This document shows, in pieces, positions 45,841 to 55,663 of a stretch of DNA of 64,000 nucleotides. A program made the translations under genes and the position numbers. Source of the stretch: Leclercia sp. 29361 (lineage in GTDB: Bacteria > Pseudomonadota > Gammaproteobacteria > Enterobacterales > Enterobacteriaceae); the NCBI RefSeq assembly GCF_011290365.1, contig NZ_CP049786.1, forward strand, positions 4,774,001 to 4,838,000. The letters are read 5' to 3'. Each line of letters begins with the position of its first letter. Positions within the stretch are counted from its first letter, which is position 1. Below the pieces are notes generated by a model, which did no database searches, had not been told where the DNA came from, and worked only from the letters and a program-made list of their open reading frames with translations.

Positions 45841-46830
45841 TTAACGCTTGCTGATCTCATCGAAAGTACCGCCATTCGAGAAGTGATCTTTCTGCGCTTT
45901 GGTCCAGCCGCCGAACACCTGATCGATGGTGAACAGCTTCAGTTTCGGGAATTCGTTCTCATACTTCTTCGCCACCGCTTCATCACGTGGACGGTAGAAA
46001 TTCTTCGCGGCGATCTCCTGGCCTTCCGGGGTGTAGAGATACTTCAGGTAGGCTTCCGCCACGGCCCTGGTGCCTTTCTTGTCCGCCACTTTGTCGACCA
46101 CAGAGACGGTCGGCTCAGCCAGAATCGATTCGCTTGGGGTCACGATTTCAAACTTGTCTTTACCCAGCTCGTTGGTCGCCAGCAGCGCCTCGTTTTCCCA
46201 CGCAATCAGCACATCGCCAATACCGCGTTCCACGAAGGTGTTGGTAGAACCGCGCGCGCCGGAGTCCAGCACTTCAACGTTTTTAAACAGCGACTTCACG
46301 AAATCCTGGGCTTTAGCCTGGTCGCCATTGTTCTGGTGCAGAGCGTAACCCCAGGCGGCCAGATAGTTCCAGCGTGCGCCGCCGGAGCTTTTCGGGTTCG
46401 GGGTGATCACCGACACGCCCGGTTTAACCAGGTCGTTCCAGTCGTGGATCTGTTTCGGGTTGCCTTTACGCACGAGGAAAACGATGGTGGAGGTGTATGG
46501 CGCAGAGTTGTCTGGCAGACGTTTGATCCAGTTTTTATCAATACGACCGCGTTCCGCGATAGCGTCCACGTCGTATGCCAGCGCCAGGGTCACCACATCG
46601 GCTTCGATACCGTTGATGACCGAGGTCGCCTGCTTACCGGAGCCACCATGCGACTGGCGGATCACCACGTTATCGCCGGTTTCCTGTTTCCAGTGAGCGG
46701 CGAACGCCTTGTTGTACTGGTCGTACAGCTCACGTGTCGGATCGTAAGACACGTTCAGTAACTGGATATCCTTTGCCAGAACGCTGGTCGATGCCAGCAG
46801 TAAAGTTAACCCCACGCCCCATTTGTTCAT
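45841..46830 (-). CDS. sbp: Periplasmic sulfate-binding protein Sbp
   Basis: Sbp delivers sulfate to the CysTWA ABC importer encoded elsewhere. The 329-residue product equals E. coli Sbp. It has a 19-residue signal peptide ([19 protein letters not shown]), the conserved [11 protein letters not shown] near the mature start, and the sulfate-contacting SHGGSGKQ region. It is transcribed singly and should be part of the CysB regulon; I did not define the operator. Confidence 0.97.
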   Translation of the reverse strand: MNKWGVGLTLLLASTSVLAKDIQLLNVSYDPTRELYDQYNKAFAAHWKQETGDNVVIRQSHGGSGKQATSVINGIEADVVTLALAYDVDAIAERGRIDKNWIKRLPDNSAPYTSTIVFLVRKGNPKQIHDWNDLVKPGVSVITPNPKSSGGARWNYLAAWGYALHQNNGDQAKAQDFVKSLFKNVEVLDSGARGSTNTFVERGIGDVLIAWENEALLATNELGKDKFEIVTPSESILAEPTVSVVDKVADKKGTRAVAEAYLKYLYTPEGQEIAAKNFYRPRDEAVAKKYENEFPKLKLFTIDQVFGGWTKAQKDHFSNGGTFDEISKR

Positions 46831-46954
46831 CGTCCCACTCTCTTAATATTGTGTTTGATGAGTGCAGCGTGCCAGAAAGCGAACCAATGATTAAAGAATA
46901 AAAAAAGATTGGCTATAACGTAGAGGAATAAAAATCAGGCGATGGGTGTAAAAA

Positions 46955-47089
46955 AGCCGGGTGGCGGCTTCAAGGTAAAAGCAAAACGGTAACCCAGGGT
47001 TACCGTTTTTAGTGTTTTCACCCTCTCCCGTGGGAGAGGGTTGGGGTGAGGGCATCAGACTGCACAAATCCAGTAGGCCGCCACCCGGC
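46955..47089. repeat. Broken REP pair flanking a hairpin and a CCCTCTCCC palindrome
   Basis: A truncated REP arm (GCCGGGTGGCGGC, 46955-46967) and a shortened inverted REP (GTAGGCCGCCACCCGGC, 47073-47089) lie about 105 bp apart. Between them are the hairpin at 46981-47010 and a CCCTCTCCC/GGGAGAGGG palindrome with the GGGTGAGGG flank (47019-47053). Confidence 0.75.
46981..47010. terminator. Hairpin between pfkA and sbp, probable pfkA terminator
   Basis: AAACGGTAACC and GGTTACCGTTTTT form a nearly perfect stem with T/A runs on both sides. It lies about 95 bp beyond the pfkA stop. Confidence 0.65.
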
Positions 47090-47102
47090 AACAAATCATT
47101 GA

Positions 47103-48065
47103 TTAGTAAAGTTTTTTTGCGCAGTCCAGCCAGTCACCTTTGAACGGACGCTTCATGCTTTCGATGGCGTCGATGATGTCATGGTGAACCAGTTTTTCGT
47201 TCTGAATCCCGACGCAACGGCCGCCGAAGCCCTGCTGCAGCAACTCAATAGAGTACGCGCCCATACGGGAGGCCAGGATACGGTCGTAAGGACCCGGGGA
47301 GCCGCCGCGCTGGATGTGGCCGAGAACCGTGGCGCGGGTTTCGCGTTTGGTTTCGGTTTCGATGTAGCGTGCCAGCTCTTCGATGTCGCAGATGTGCTCG
47401 GTGATCGCCACGATGGCGTGTTTTTTACCTTTGGCGATCCCGGCTTTGATTTCCGCGACCAGGTCTTCACGGCTGAATTCGACTTCCGGCACCACCACGA
47501 ACTCACAGCCGCCAGCAATAGCTGCTGCCAGGGTCAGGTCGCCACAGTAGCGGCCCATCACTTCCACGATGGAGATACGCTGGTGAGAAGAAGAGGTGTC
47601 GCGCAGACGGTCAATCGCTTCAACCACGGTGCCCAGAGCAGTGAAGAAACCGATGGTGTAGTCGGTGCCCTTGATGTCGTTGTCGATGGTGCCTGGCAGA
47701 CCGATGCATGGGAAGCCCATTTCGGTCAGGCGTTTTGCGCCCATATAGGAGCCGTCACCACCGATAACCACCAGCGCGTCGAGGCCGCGTTTTTTCATGT
47801 TCTCGATAGCCACTTCACGGATGCGCTCTTCGCGGAATTCCGGGAAACGCGCGGAACCGAGGAAGGTACCGCCGCGGTTAATCATGTCGGAGACACTGTA
47901 GCGGTCGAGCTGCACCATGCGATCTTCATACAGGCCCAGATAACCGTCATAGATACCAAAAACTTCCAGACCTTCCGTCAACGCAGCACGAACTACGCCA
48001 CGAATTGCTGCGTTCATGCCGGGCGCATCACCGCCGCTTGTCAACACACCGATTTTCTTAATCAT
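47103..48065 (-). CDS. pfkA: 6-phosphofructokinase I PfkA
   Basis: PfkA phosphorylates fructose 6-phosphate, the committing step of glycolysis. It is activated by ADP and inhibited by phosphoenolpyruvate. The 320-residue product equals E. coli PfkA. It has the ATP loop [12 protein letters not shown] near 9-20, GGDGSYMGA near 103, and the catalytic D127 in [11 protein letters not shown] start at the ATG giving [10 protein letters not shown], after a weak ribosome site; the longer in-frame extension covers the promoter region. fieF lies upstream. Confidence 0.98.
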   Translation of the reverse strand: MIKKIGVLTSGGDAPGMNAAIRGVVRAALTEGLEVFGIYDGYLGLYEDRMVQLDRYSVSDMINRGGTFLGSARFPEFREERIREVAIENMKKRGLDALVVIGGDGSYMGAKRLTEMGFPCIGLPGTIDNDIKGTDYTIGFFTALGTVVEAIDRLRDTSSSHQRISIVEVMGRYCGDLTLAAAIAGGCEFVVVPEVEFSREDLVAEIKAGIAKGKKHAIVAITEHICDIEELARYIETETKRETRATVLGHIQRGGSPGPYDRILASRMGAYSIELLQQGFGGRCVGIQNEKLVHHDIIDAIESMKRPFKGDWLDCAKKLY

Positions 48066-48229
48066 GACTACCTCTGAACTTAGGAATGCAAAAATGAAAT
48101 CTGTTGCCGGAAGACTTCTGACGACCAACGAATACTGCAAATAGTATATCAATCACTTCCAGCTGAATTGATTCAGGTCAGGCCATATGGCGGTTATTTT
48201 TCCACAAAATGCTGGCCTGGTTCACTTTT

Positions 48230-49144
48230 TTACAACGAATTACGAAAGCTCAAATGTCCATTGCCTGGCTTAGGTACGACTGAGCAGGGATCCTGGTGAA
48301 TAATGACGTCTGACCCCGGGAAACGCTGCAAAATCGCCTGCTCCACCTGCTCAGCCACCAGATGCGCCTGAACCAGCGGCAGGTTATCTTCCATTTCTAA
48401 ATGAATCTGAATAAAGCGGGTCGGCCCTGACTGCCGCGTGCGAAGATCGTGAGCACCGCTGACGCCTGGCCAGGAGGTCACAATTTCAAAGATTTCATGC
48501 CGTTCTGCGTCTGGCAAGGCGCGATCGAGAAGCGATTGCACCGCCTCGTACCCCATGCGCAACGCACTGTATAAAATATAAAAGCCAATCCCTAATGCAA
48601 ATAGTGCATCGGCCCGGTGCCAGCCATACCAGGCCAGACCGAGCGCAACCAGGATCGCGCCGTTCATCATAACATCAGACTGATAATGAAGCATATCGGC
48701 CCGTACCGCCTGACTTTGTGTTTTACGCACAACCCAGCGCTGGAACGTTACCAGAACCAATGTGCTAATAAGTGCAATAACCGTCACTACCACGCCGACC
48801 CCGGGATCTTTCATCGGCGATGGGGTATACAGGTGCTGAATACCGGTTAAAAAGAGGAACAGCGCCGAACCGGAAATAAACATGCTTTGCGCCAGCGCCG
48901 CCAGCGATTCCGCTTTGCCGTGACCAAACGTATGTTCTTCATCCGCTGGCTGCAGGGAGTAGCGCACTACCCACAGGTTAGTGACCGAGGCGGCAATATC
49001 CACCAGAGAATCGACCAGCGCCGCCAGAATACTGACTGAACCGGTATACCACCATGCGAAAATTTTAATCACTAACAGGCACGACGCCATGATCGTCGCA
49101 GCGATTGCGGCCCGGCTTACCAGCCGCCCATAGGATTGATTCAT
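48230..49144 (-). CDS. fieF: Ferrous iron and zinc efflux pump FieF
   Basis: FieF (YiiP) is a cation diffusion facilitator that exports Zn2+ and Fe2+ in exchange for protons. The 304-residue product has six membrane helices, the transport-site residues D45 and D49 in LVDSLVDI plus HYQSD in helix 5, and a cytoplasmic metal-binding domain. It is four residues longer than E. coli YiiP and ends differently ([11 protein letters not shown]). I start at the ATG giving MNQSYGRL; an in-frame ATG five codons upstream is less likely. It lies between pfkA and cpxP. Confidence 0.96.
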   Translation of the reverse strand: MNQSYGRLVSRAAIAATIMASCLLVIKIFAWWYTGSVSILAALVDSLVDIAASVTNLWVVRYSLQPADEEHTFGHGKAESLAALAQSMFISGSALFLFLTGIQHLYTPSPMKDPGVGVVVTVIALISTLVLVTFQRWVVRKTQSQAVRADMLHYQSDVMMNGAILVALGLAWYGWHRADALFALGIGFYILYSALRMGYEAVQSLLDRALPDAERHEIFEIVTSWPGVSGAHDLRTRQSGPTRFIQIHLEMEDNLPLVQAHLVAEQVEQAILQRFPGSDVIIHQDPCSVVPKPGNGHLSFRNSL

Positions 49145-49233
49145 AAACACTCCTGTCATGCTATGCCGCTAGTATAACGGATGCAGAGGAGGCATTAAGA
49201 TGAATAAACAGTTACGACGTTTGAATGATGGGC

Positions 49234-49261
49234 AAAAAAAACCCCCTCATCATGAGGGGGA
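49234..49261 (-). terminator. cpxP/CpxQ terminator
   Basis: On the minus strand CCCCCTCATGATGAGGGGG is followed by eight T residues. Confidence 0.93.
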
Positions 49262-49291
49262 AGACAGGGATGGTGTCTATGGCAAGGAAAA
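49234..49291 (-). ncRNA. cpxQ: CpxQ 3'-UTR small RNA
   Basis: The cpxP 3' UTR on the minus strand begins TTTTCCTTGCCATAGACACC, as in E. coli and Salmonella CpxQ. It ends in the terminator hairpin. CpxQ is cut from cpxP mRNA by RNase E and, with Hfq, represses envelope protein mRNAs including cpxP-linked stress targets. The length of about 58 nt and the seed region are conserved. The cpxP stop codon lies 6 nt upstream of the processed end. Confidence 0.88.
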
Positions 49292-49297
49292 CAGGGT

Positions 49298-49798
49298 CTA
49301 CTGGTTACTACGGGTATTGCTACTAAAAAGCGTCGATTCAGCGTTCTTTTGCATCCGTGCAACCTCCCGCAATTGATCCATCCGTTGCTGGTGTTTCTGG
49401 TTCAAAACCGCTTGCTGCTCGGGCGTTAGCAGGTGAAACATCTGGTTGCGGACCTTGGCCATTTCGACCTGTCGGGCAACCTGCTCCTGCGCCATTTTAT
49501 CTGCCTGAGCGCGCACAGCGCTTTCGTCAAAATTTTCTGCGGTGACAAGGCGGTGCATTGTCTCCATTTCGCTAACATTAACAGGGGGCTGGTCATGACG
49601 AGCCCGCTGCATCAGATCTCGCATCTGTTGACGCTGATGTTCGGTTAAACTTATGCCGTCGAACATATGGCCCTGGCCACTCTGCTGCGCGATGCCCTCC
49701 GTTGAGGAGCGGTTATCGCCGGTGATGACTCCAGCAGCCTGGCTAAATGCACTAAACGCCAGCGTTGAGGCCATGACGGCAGCGGTAACTTTGCGCAT
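49298..49798 (-). CDS. cpxP: Periplasmic Cpx adaptor CpxP
   Basis: CpxP is a periplasmic chaperone-like protein that damps CpxA signalling and escorts misfolded pilus subunits to DegP. The 166-residue product has a signal peptide ([22 protein letters not shown]) and two LTxxQ motifs: [13 protein letters not shown] near 50 and [10 protein letters not shown] near 125. I start at the ATG giving MRKVTAA; the preceding in-frame GTG adds one codon. It is divergent from cpxRA, with a CpxR box in the gap. Its 3' UTR yields CpxQ. Confidence 0.96.
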   Translation of the reverse strand: MRKVTAAVMASTLAFSAFSQAAGVITGDNRSSTEGIAQQSGQGHMFDGISLTEHQRQQMRDLMQRARHDQPPVNVSEMETMHRLVTAENFDESAVRAQADKMAQEQVARQVEMAKVRNQMFHLLTPEQQAVLNQKHQQRMDQLREVARMQKNAESTLFSSNTRSNQ

Positions 49799-49878
49799 CA
49801 CTTACTCCCAAAATCTTTCGTGTCGCGATTCAACGAGAGACAGTCTACGATTCAGGCTGCAAACATGCGTCAGGGGGT

Positions 49879-49893
49879 GTAAAACAACGTAAA
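49879..49893. promoter_or_regulatory. CpxR box between cpxP and cpxR
   Basis: GTAAA-ACAAC-GTAAA is a perfect CpxR consensus (two GTAAA half-sites 5 bp apart). It lies 81 bp from the cpxP start and 56 bp from the cpxR start, so it can serve both. Confidence 0.92.
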
Positions 49894-49948
49894 GTCATGG
49901 ATTAGATAGCCTTGATGACGTAATTTCTGCCTCGGAGGTATTTAAACA

Positions 49949-50647
49949 ATGAATAAAATCCTGTTAGTTGATGATGACCGAGAGCTGACATCCCTTTTAA
50001 AGGAGTTGCTCGACATGGAAGGCTTTGACGTGTCGGTGGCCCACGACGGGGAGCAGGCGCTGAGTCAGCTCGACGATAGCATCGACTTGCTTTTGCTCGA
50101 CGTCATGATGCCGAAGAAAAACGGTATCGACACCCTTAAAGAGCTGCGCCAGACGCACCAGACCCCAGTCATTATGCTGACCGCGCGCGGCAGCGAACTC
50201 GATCGTGTACTGGGCCTTGAGCTGGGTGCCGATGACTATCTGCCTAAACCTTTTAACGACCGTGAACTTGTGGCGCGTATTCGGGCGATCCTGCGCCGTT
50301 CTCACTGGAGCGAGCAGCAGCAGAACACCGACAACGGCTCGCCGACGCTGGAAGTCGACTCCCTGAGCCTCAATCCGGGCCGCCAGGAAGCCAGCTTCGA
50401 TGGCCAGGCGCTGGAACTCACCGGCACCGAATTCACCCTGCTTTATCTGCTGGCGCAGCATCTGGGCCAGGTGGTATCGCGTGAACATCTGAGCCAGGAA
50501 GTGCTGGGTAAACGCCTGACGCCGTTCGACCGTGCAATTGATATGCACATCTCCAACCTGCGCCGCAAATTACCGGAGCGCAAGGATGGTCACCCATGGT
50601 TTAAAACCCTGCGTGGACGCGGCTATCTGATGGTGTCCGCTTCATGA
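49949..50647 (+). CDS. cpxR: Envelope stress response regulator CpxR
   Basis: CpxR is an OmpR/PhoB-type response regulator. The 232-residue product equals E. coli CpxR. It has the acidic pocket DDD at 8-10, the phosphoacceptor D51 in LLLLDVMMP, and a C-terminal winged helix ending RGRGYLMVSAS. It activates cpxP and represses or activates many envelope genes. It overlaps cpxA by 4 nt (ATGA), so translation is coupled. Confidence 0.98.
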   Translation: MNKILLVDDDRELTSLLKELLDMEGFDVSVAHDGEQALSQLDDSIDLLLLDVMMPKKNGIDTLKELRQTHQTPVIMLTARGSELDRVLGLELGADDYLPKPFNDRELVARIRAILRRSHWSEQQQNTDNGSPTLEVDSLSLNPGRQEASFDGQALELTGTEFTLLYLLAQHLGQVVSREHLSQEVLGKRLTPFDRAIDMHISNLRRKLPERKDGHPWFKTLRGRGYLMVSAS

Positions 50648-52017
50648 TAGGCAGTTTAACCGCCCGCATCTTTGCCATCTTCTGGCTGACGCTGGCACTC
50701 GTTTTAATGCTGGTTTTGATGTTACCTAAACTCGACTCACGCCAGATGACGGAGCTCCTCGACAGCGAGCAACGTCAGGGTGTGATGATCGAGCAGCACG
50801 TGGAAGCAGAGCTGGCCATCGATCCGCCCAATGATTTGATGTGGTGGCGCAGGCTGTTTCGCGCTATCGAAAAATGGGCGCCGCCCGGACAACGCCTGCT
50901 GCTGGTCACCAGCGAAGGCCGCGTGATTGGGGCCGATCGCAATGAAATGCAGATCATCCGCAACTTCATTGGCCAGGCGGATAACGCCGATCATCCGCAA
51001 AAGAAAAAATATGGTCGGGTAGAGATGGTGGGGCCATTCTCCGTCAATGACGGGGAAGATAACTATCAGCTCTACCTGATTCGTCCGGCGAGCAACTCTC
51101 AGTCCGACTTTATCAACCTGCTGTTCGACCGCCCGCTGCTGCTACTGATTGTCACGATGCTGGTGAGTTCACCGCTGCTGCTGTGGCTGGCATGGAGCCT
51201 GGCGAAACCGGCGCGTAAGTTGAAAAACGCTGCGGATGAAGTGGCGCAGGGCAACCTGCGACAGCACCCGGAACTGGAAGCCGGGCCGCAGGAGTTCCTG
51301 GCGGCGGGTGCCAGCTTCAACCAGATGGTGACCGCGCTGGAGCGGATGATGACCACCCAGCAACGGCTATTGTCTGATATCTCCCACGAACTGCGCACAC
51401 CGCTGACGCGTCTGCAACTGGGCACCGCCCTGCTGCGCCGCCGGAGCGGAGAAAGCAAAGAGCTGGAGCGTATCGAAACCGAAGCGCATCGTCTGGACAG
51501 CATGATCAACGACCTGCTGGTGATGTCCCGCAATCAGCAGAAAAACGCGCTGGTCAGCGAAACGGTGAAAGCCAATCATCTGTGGCATGAGGTGCTGGAT
51601 AACGCGGCATTCGAAGCGGAGCAGATGGGGAAATCCTTCACCGTCAACTTCCCGCCGGGGCCATGGCCGCTGTACGGTAACCCCAACACGCTGGAGAGCG
51701 CGCTGGAGAATATCGTGCGTAACGCCCTGCGCTATTCGCATACCAAAATCGAGGTGGCGTTCTCGGTGGACAAAGACGGTATCACCATCAACGTCGATGA
51801 TGATGGTCCTGGCGTCAGCCCGGAAGATCGCGAGCAGATTTTCCGTCCCTTCTATCGCACCGACGAGGCGCGTGACCGTGAATCAGGCGGTACCGGGCTG
51901 GGTCTGGCGATTGTCGAGACCGCCATTCAGCAGCACCGCGGCTGGGTGAAAGCGGACGACAGCCCGCTGGGGGGATTGCGTTTAACGCTCTGGCTGCCGT
52001 TGTATAAGCGTTCGTAA
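50644..52017 (+). CDS. cpxA: Envelope stress sensor kinase CpxA
   Basis: CpxA is the inner membrane histidine kinase and phosphatase for CpxR. The 457-residue product equals E. coli CpxA. It has a first membrane helix at about 8-28, a periplasmic sensor domain up to about 163, and a second helix at 164-185. A HAMP segment, the phosphoacceptor H248 in SDISHELRTPLTR, and the ATPase motifs (VRNALRY, DDDGPGV, GGTGLGLAI) follow. It overlaps cpxR. A palindromic repeat follows directly. Confidence 0.98.
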   Translation: MIGSLTARIFAIFWLTLALVLMLVLMLPKLDSRQMTELLDSEQRQGVMIEQHVEAELAIDPPNDLMWWRRLFRAIEKWAPPGQRLLLVTSEGRVIGADRNEMQIIRNFIGQADNADHPQKKKYGRVEMVGPFSVNDGEDNYQLYLIRPASNSQSDFINLLFDRPLLLLIVTMLVSSPLLLWLAWSLAKPARKLKNAADEVAQGNLRQHPELEAGPQEFLAAGASFNQMVTALERMMTTQQRLLSDISHELRTPLTRLQLGTALLRRRSGESKELERIETEAHRLDSMINDLLVMSRNQQKNALVSETVKANHLWHEVLDNAAFEAEQMGKSFTVNFPPGPWPLYGNPNTLESALENIVRNALRYSHTKIEVAFSVDKDGITINVDDDGPGVSPEDREQIFRPFYRTDEARDRESGGTGLGLAIVETAIQQHRGWVKADDSPLGGLRLTLWLPLYKRS

Positions 52018-52020
52018 TTA

Positions 52021-52043
52021 TCCTCTCCCCAACGGGGAGAGGA
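52021..52043. repeat. CTCTCCCC palindrome between cpxA and yiiM
   Basis: TCCTCTCCCC, AAC, GGGGAGAGGA, 4 nt after the cpxA stop, between convergent genes. Confidence 0.75.
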
Positions 52044-52047
52044 TAGA

Positions 52048-52722
52048 TTATCTTCCCCACAATCTCCGCGCATTGTCTTCGATCTTGTGGCTAAGTCGCC
52101 GCTTCTGCATGGTTCGGGTCCAGCTGATCGATAACCCCGCCGCCGACAGCAGTCGGTGATACTGCTCATCATCAAAGGGCATATGCCAGGCGATGGCGCA
52201 GGCGTCATGCACCGAGACATCGCTCAGGCGGGAAACCAGCGTCAGGGGCGCATCCGCCGAAACTTTACCCGCGACAATCACCCGATATAACCAGCCGGTT
52301 ATCCCGGCATTTTGCATTTGCGTGGCGATATCGGTGATCCCGAAGTGGAAATTGAGTTTGAAGCACGGGGAGCGCGGCTGGGTCACCTGGATCAGGGCGT
52401 CACCCCAGCGAAAGATATCGCCGATAAAGACGTTCTTCTCGGTTAGTCCCTCAGTAGAGAGGTTTTCGCCAAACGCCGGGGCGACAAAAAGCCCGGCCTG
52501 GTCAGGGTATTCGCTTGCCCAGTACGCATAATGCTCGCGTGGATAGTGGCACAGCGCGCGATCCGGCCCGCCGTGGATTTTCTTCTCCGCCTGCTGATCG
52601 CCCACCAGCCCCTTTTCGGTGAGGGTGAGTTCGCCGTCAACCTGCACTTTAGCAATCGCGCTCGGGCGACTGCCGTCATAATCCTTTATTTTTCCAATAA
52701 ATACGTTAGCTGGATAGTCCAT
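52048..52722 (-). CDS. yiiM: MOSC domain protein YiiM
   Basis: YiiM is a MOSC-domain protein; in E. coli it takes part in reduction of N-hydroxylated purines together with the molybdenum cofactor. The 224-residue product equals E. coli YiiM. It has the MOSC core ([20 protein letters not shown] through [13 protein letters not shown]) with the cofactor-binding cysteine in PRSPC, followed by the YiiM-specific C-terminal 3-alpha domain. In E. coli, kdgT lies between yiiM and sodA; here sodA is the next gene. Confidence 0.95.
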   Translation of the reverse strand: MDYPANVFIGKIKDYDGSRPSAIAKVQVDGELTLTEKGLVGDQQAEKKIHGGPDRALCHYPREHYAYWASEYPDQAGLFVAPAFGENLSTEGLTEKNVFIGDIFRWGDALIQVTQPRSPCFKLNFHFGITDIATQMQNAGITGWLYRVIVAGKVSADAPLTLVSRLSDVSVHDACAIAWHMPFDDEQYHRLLSAAGLSISWTRTMQKRRLSHKIEDNARRLWGR

Positions 52723-52750
52723 CGCGGCTCCTTACGCAGATTGTGGGTAT

Positions 52751-52782
52751 AAAAAAAGCGAGTCATCAGACTCGCTTCTCAC
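52751..52782 (-). terminator. sodA terminator
   Basis: On the minus strand AAGCGAGTC/GACTCGCTT stem with a T run. Confidence 0.9.
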
Positions 52783-52798
52783 AGACGGCTTTGCAACC

Positions 52799-53419
52799 TT
52801 ATTTTTTAGCGGCGAAACGTGCTGCTGCTTCGTCCCAGTTCACCACGTCCCAGAAGGCTTTGATGTAGTCCGGGCGACGGTTCTGGAATTTCAGGTAGTA
52901 AGCGTGTTCCCACACGTCCAGGCCCACGATTGGGAAACCGGATGCGCCAGAGATAGCTTCACCCATCAGCGGGGAGTCCTGGTTTGCAGTTGAAACCACA
53001 GCCAGTTTGTCGCCTTTCAGGACCAGCCACGCCCAGCCAGAGCCGAAACGGGTCGCAGCGGCTTTTTCAAACTCAGCTTTGAAGTTGTCAACGGAGCCGA
53101 AGTCGCGCTCGATAGCGGATTTCAGGTCACCCTGCAGGGTGGTACCGGTTTTCAGGCCTTTCCAGAAGAAGCTGTGGTTAGCGTGGCCGCCCGCGTTGTT
53201 ACGCAGTACGGTTTTCTTGTCAGCCGGCAGTTGATCCAGTTTGGTGATCAGCTCTTCAGCAGGCAGGCTGGCAAATTCTGGCAGGCTTTCCAGCGCCGCG
53301 TTGGCGTTGTTAACGTAAGTCTGGTGGTGTTTGGTGTGATGGATCTCCATCGTCTGCTTGTCGAAATGCGGCTCAAGGGCGTCGTAAGCGTACGGCAGGG
53401 ATGGCAGGGTATAGCTCAT
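52799..53419 (-). CDS. sodA: Manganese superoxide dismutase SodA
   Basis: SodA removes superoxide in the cytoplasm. The 206-residue product equals E. coli SodA. The Mn ligands H27, H82, D168 and H172 are present ([25 protein letters not shown]). The outer-sphere glutamine lies in STANQDSPL at 147, which marks the Mn rather than the Fe type. I start at the ATG giving MSYTLPSL; an in-frame ATG four codons upstream overlaps the ribosome site. The rhaT gene found upstream in E. coli is missing. Confidence 0.98.
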   Translation of the reverse strand: MSYTLPSLPYAYDALEPHFDKQTMEIHHTKHHQTYVNNANAALESLPEFASLPAEELITKLDQLPADKKTVLRNNAGGHANHSFFWKGLKTGTTLQGDLKSAIERDFGSVDNFKAEFEKAAATRFGSGWAWLVLKGDKLAVVSTANQDSPLMGEAISGASGFPIVGLDVWEHAYYLKFQNRRPDYIKAFWDVVNWDEAAARFAAKK

Positions 53420-53604
53420 AATCATCTCCATTATTGTCGGGCGGCAAACGTGTTAATGCCGCGTAAGCAGTTGGTTCATTATAGTTAATTAAATGATATT
53501 GAAAATGTTTATCAATGCCGTAGTTTTAATAAGGTTATAACTTTTAGTTATGTCACTGATCTGGCGGGGCGTGTGGTGGCACTCAGGGGTGAGCAGATAT
53601 TCTA
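53420..53604 (-). promoter_or_regulatory. sodA promoter region with Fur-like box
   Basis: GATATTGAAAATGTTTATC (53495-53513) matches 15 of 19 positions of the Fur consensus. The region is A/T-rich and resembles the sodA promoter of E. coli, which is also controlled by SoxRS, ArcA and Fnr. Their sites are not resolved here. It also separates sodA from the rhaR 3' end. Confidence 0.6.
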
Positions 53605-54453
53605 TTACGCCGCGTTATGGCTGCGGTGACGCCACTGAACCGGGGTCATCCCCACTTCGCGGTTAAACACCACCGAGAAATAGTTACTGTCCTCAAAGCC
53701 GCACTGCATGGCGACTTCGCTGACCATCAATTCGGTGTGCTGGAGCAGATACTGCGCGTGGCAGATCCTCAGCTGGCGCAGGTAGTGGTTTACCGTCATC
53801 CCGGTCTGGGTACGGAACTGCTGGCGCAGGGCACGCTCGCTGCACTGCTCCTGCTCGCAAAACTTCTCCAGCACAAAGCTGCGGTTCAGGCTACCGGCCA
53901 GAGCGGTGATCAGCTTATCCAGCAGCGCTTCCGGTTCGCTGGCCGCCGGGTTATCCGGGGCATAACGGTAGCGTTTGAGCATGATCGTCAGCTGGGCAAA
54001 CAGCAGCTCGGCCATGTCGAACGCGTTGGGATCGTTCTTCAGGCTCTCCTGCTCCAGCTGGGCGATCACCGGGCGCACCTGCGCCATGCCGTTGCTGCCC
54101 AGCCGCCAGTGCGGAGTGCTGCCGGCCCTGAGAAAACCGGGAATATTCGCCGCCCAGTCCACGTTGAGCTTCAGCCGGTCGGGGCAGTAGATGATGTTCT
54201 GCAGCACCAGATCGTTAACCGAGGCGTAGGAGTGTTTGTCTTCCGCGCGGATGTAAAACAGGTCGCCGCGGGTGATGCGGTACGGGCGATCGTTGAGGAT
54301 ATGCAGGCCATTGCCGCGCCACACCAGCACCAGCTCGCAGAAGTCGTGGGTGTGCTCAGCAAAGACATTTTGCGGATAGCGGTCCGCCACCGCGACGGCC
54401 TGGGCGGCGGATGCAAAAAAATCGGCTCTGCGAAGAATCAACTGTCCTGCCAC
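53605..54453 (-). CDS. rhaR: L-rhamnose regulator RhaR
   Basis: RhaR is an AraC-family activator that turns on rhaSR in the presence of L-rhamnose. The 282-residue product equals the E. coli length. It has an N-terminal cupin-like sugar-binding domain ([19 protein letters not shown]) and a C-terminal pair of helix-turn-helices ([19 protein letters not shown], and later [13 protein letters not shown]). It follows rhaS by 73 bp, as an operon. Identity to E. coli is visibly lower than for the housekeeping genes nearby. Confidence 0.95.
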   Translation of the reverse strand: MAGQLILRRADFFASAAQAVAVADRYPQNVFAEHTHDFCELVLVWRGNGLHILNDRPYRITRGDLFYIRAEDKHSYASVNDLVLQNIIYCPDRLKLNVDWAANIPGFLRAGSTPHWRLGSNGMAQVRPVIAQLEQESLKNDPNAFDMAELLFAQLTIMLKRYRYAPDNPAASEPEALLDKLITALAGSLNRSFVLEKFCEQEQCSERALRQQFRTQTGMTVNHYLRQLRICHAQYLLQHTELMVSEVAMQCGFEDSNYFSVVFNREVGMTPVQWRHRSHNAA

Positions 54454-54526
54454 ATCACAACCTCACCCGGGAACAACCTGCCATTATTACCCGGTTTGCG
54501 GCAATAAAACGGTGATTTTCCTCGCG

Positions 54527-55363
54527 TTACTGAAGCGAGGCATCCCGGCCCTGGCGAATGTCGCGCGGGGACCAGGAAAACTCCCGGCGAAACAGAGTCG
54601 AAAAGTGGTTACTGTCGCCGAAACCGCAGCGATAGGCGATATCCGTGACGCTATCGTCGGTATGACGCAGCAGATGGCGCGCTTTGATCAACCGCAGACG
54701 GTTCAGGTAACGCTGCGGCGTCTGCCCGGTGTGCTGCTTCAGCTGGCGATGCAGGGTGCGTAGCGAGAGGGAAAAGTTATCCGCCAGCGTCTCCCAGCAG
54801 ACATCCTCCGCAAAGTGATCTTCCAGCCAGGCCATCAGCTGATTGAGCCGGGCATCGTTATCCGCCGCCCCTTCCACCAGGCTACCCCGTCGCAGCAGCA
54901 CCAGCAGTTGCATAAACAGGATCTCGCGGCTGGCGAGGGCGTGGGTGGTCTGTCCCTCTTCGGACTGCTCCATCTGGCTGACCAGCTGGCGCACCTGCTG
55001 CAGCGTGGACTGATTCACCCGCCAGTGCGACGGGTAGTGGCCATCCTGCTCCTGGGGCAGGAGCTGGTTCAGTCCTGACAAAAACTGGAACGCTTCCGGA
55101 GAGCGATAGAGCACGTTGGTCAGGCACAGGTTGTCGGTATGTTCATACATATGCCGATCATGATCGCGGACAAAGCACACCGTGCCGCCGCTGATGGTGT
55201 AGGGCTGCCCGTTGAAGACATGGATACCCGTTCCGTGCTCAACGATCACAATCTCATGGAAATCATGATGATGTTCCGGAAAGGCAGCCTGGGGCAGCCG
55301 CGGCTCAATCGCCACAGGCGAGTGGCCTGAAGGGAAAAAATCCACGCTGTGCAGTACGGTCAT
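54527..55363 (-). CDS. rhaS: L-rhamnose operon activator RhaS
   Basis: RhaS is the AraC-family activator of rhaBAD (and of rhaT in E. coli). The 278-residue product equals E. coli RhaS. It has the N-terminal rhamnose-binding domain with [18 protein letters not shown] and the C-terminal DNA-binding region [20 protein letters not shown], followed by [20 protein letters not shown]. It is divergent from rhaB across a 300-bp control region. The periplasmic protein of the downstream ABC importer is also called RhaS in rhizobia; that is a different protein. Confidence 0.96.
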   Translation of the reverse strand: MTVLHSVDFFPSGHSPVAIEPRLPQAAFPEHHHDFHEIVIVEHGTGIHVFNGQPYTISGGTVCFVRDHDRHMYEHTDNLCLTNVLYRSPEAFQFLSGLNQLLPQEQDGHYPSHWRVNQSTLQQVRQLVSQMEQSEEGQTTHALASREILFMQLLVLLRRGSLVEGAADNDARLNQLMAWLEDHFAEDVCWETLADNFSLSLRTLHRQLKQHTGQTPQRYLNRLRLIKARHLLRHTDDSVTDIAYRCGFGDSNHFSTLFRREFSWSPRDIRQGRDASLQ

Positions 55364-55663
55364 AACGGTTCACCAGATGATAAATGTTCTCAAAATAGTA
55401 ATTTAGGGTTTCCCGGCTCACCTTAAATTTTCGACAGCAAATGGCGCAAAGCCTGTCGCTTTTTCAAGAAACGGCGGGAAAGATCCGGAAATGCGCCCAC
55501 CGTCACATCCCCCGAAATCCCGGCAATTGGCGGGAAATGTGAACTCTCTCACGTTCATCTTTGCTTTCTTGCCAGCGCCTGAAATGCGCTGTCAGTGGCA
55601 AGAAGGTCACTGACGCTTCCCTTTTTTACACTGTCCGGCAATGACTTCAGGAAGGACCGGACC
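55364..55663. promoter_or_regulatory. rhaSR / rhaBAD divergent control region
   Basis: The 300-bp gap contains a near-consensus CRP site, AAATGTGAACTCTCTCACGT (55535-55554). Further toward rhaB is an inverted motif, CTTGCCAGCGCC...GTCAGTGGCAAG (about 55569-55603), placed like the two RhaS half-sites of E. coli rhaBAD. Other A/T-rich segments near 55385-55440 probably hold the rhaSR promoter and RhaR site. No gene is present. Confidence 0.75.
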
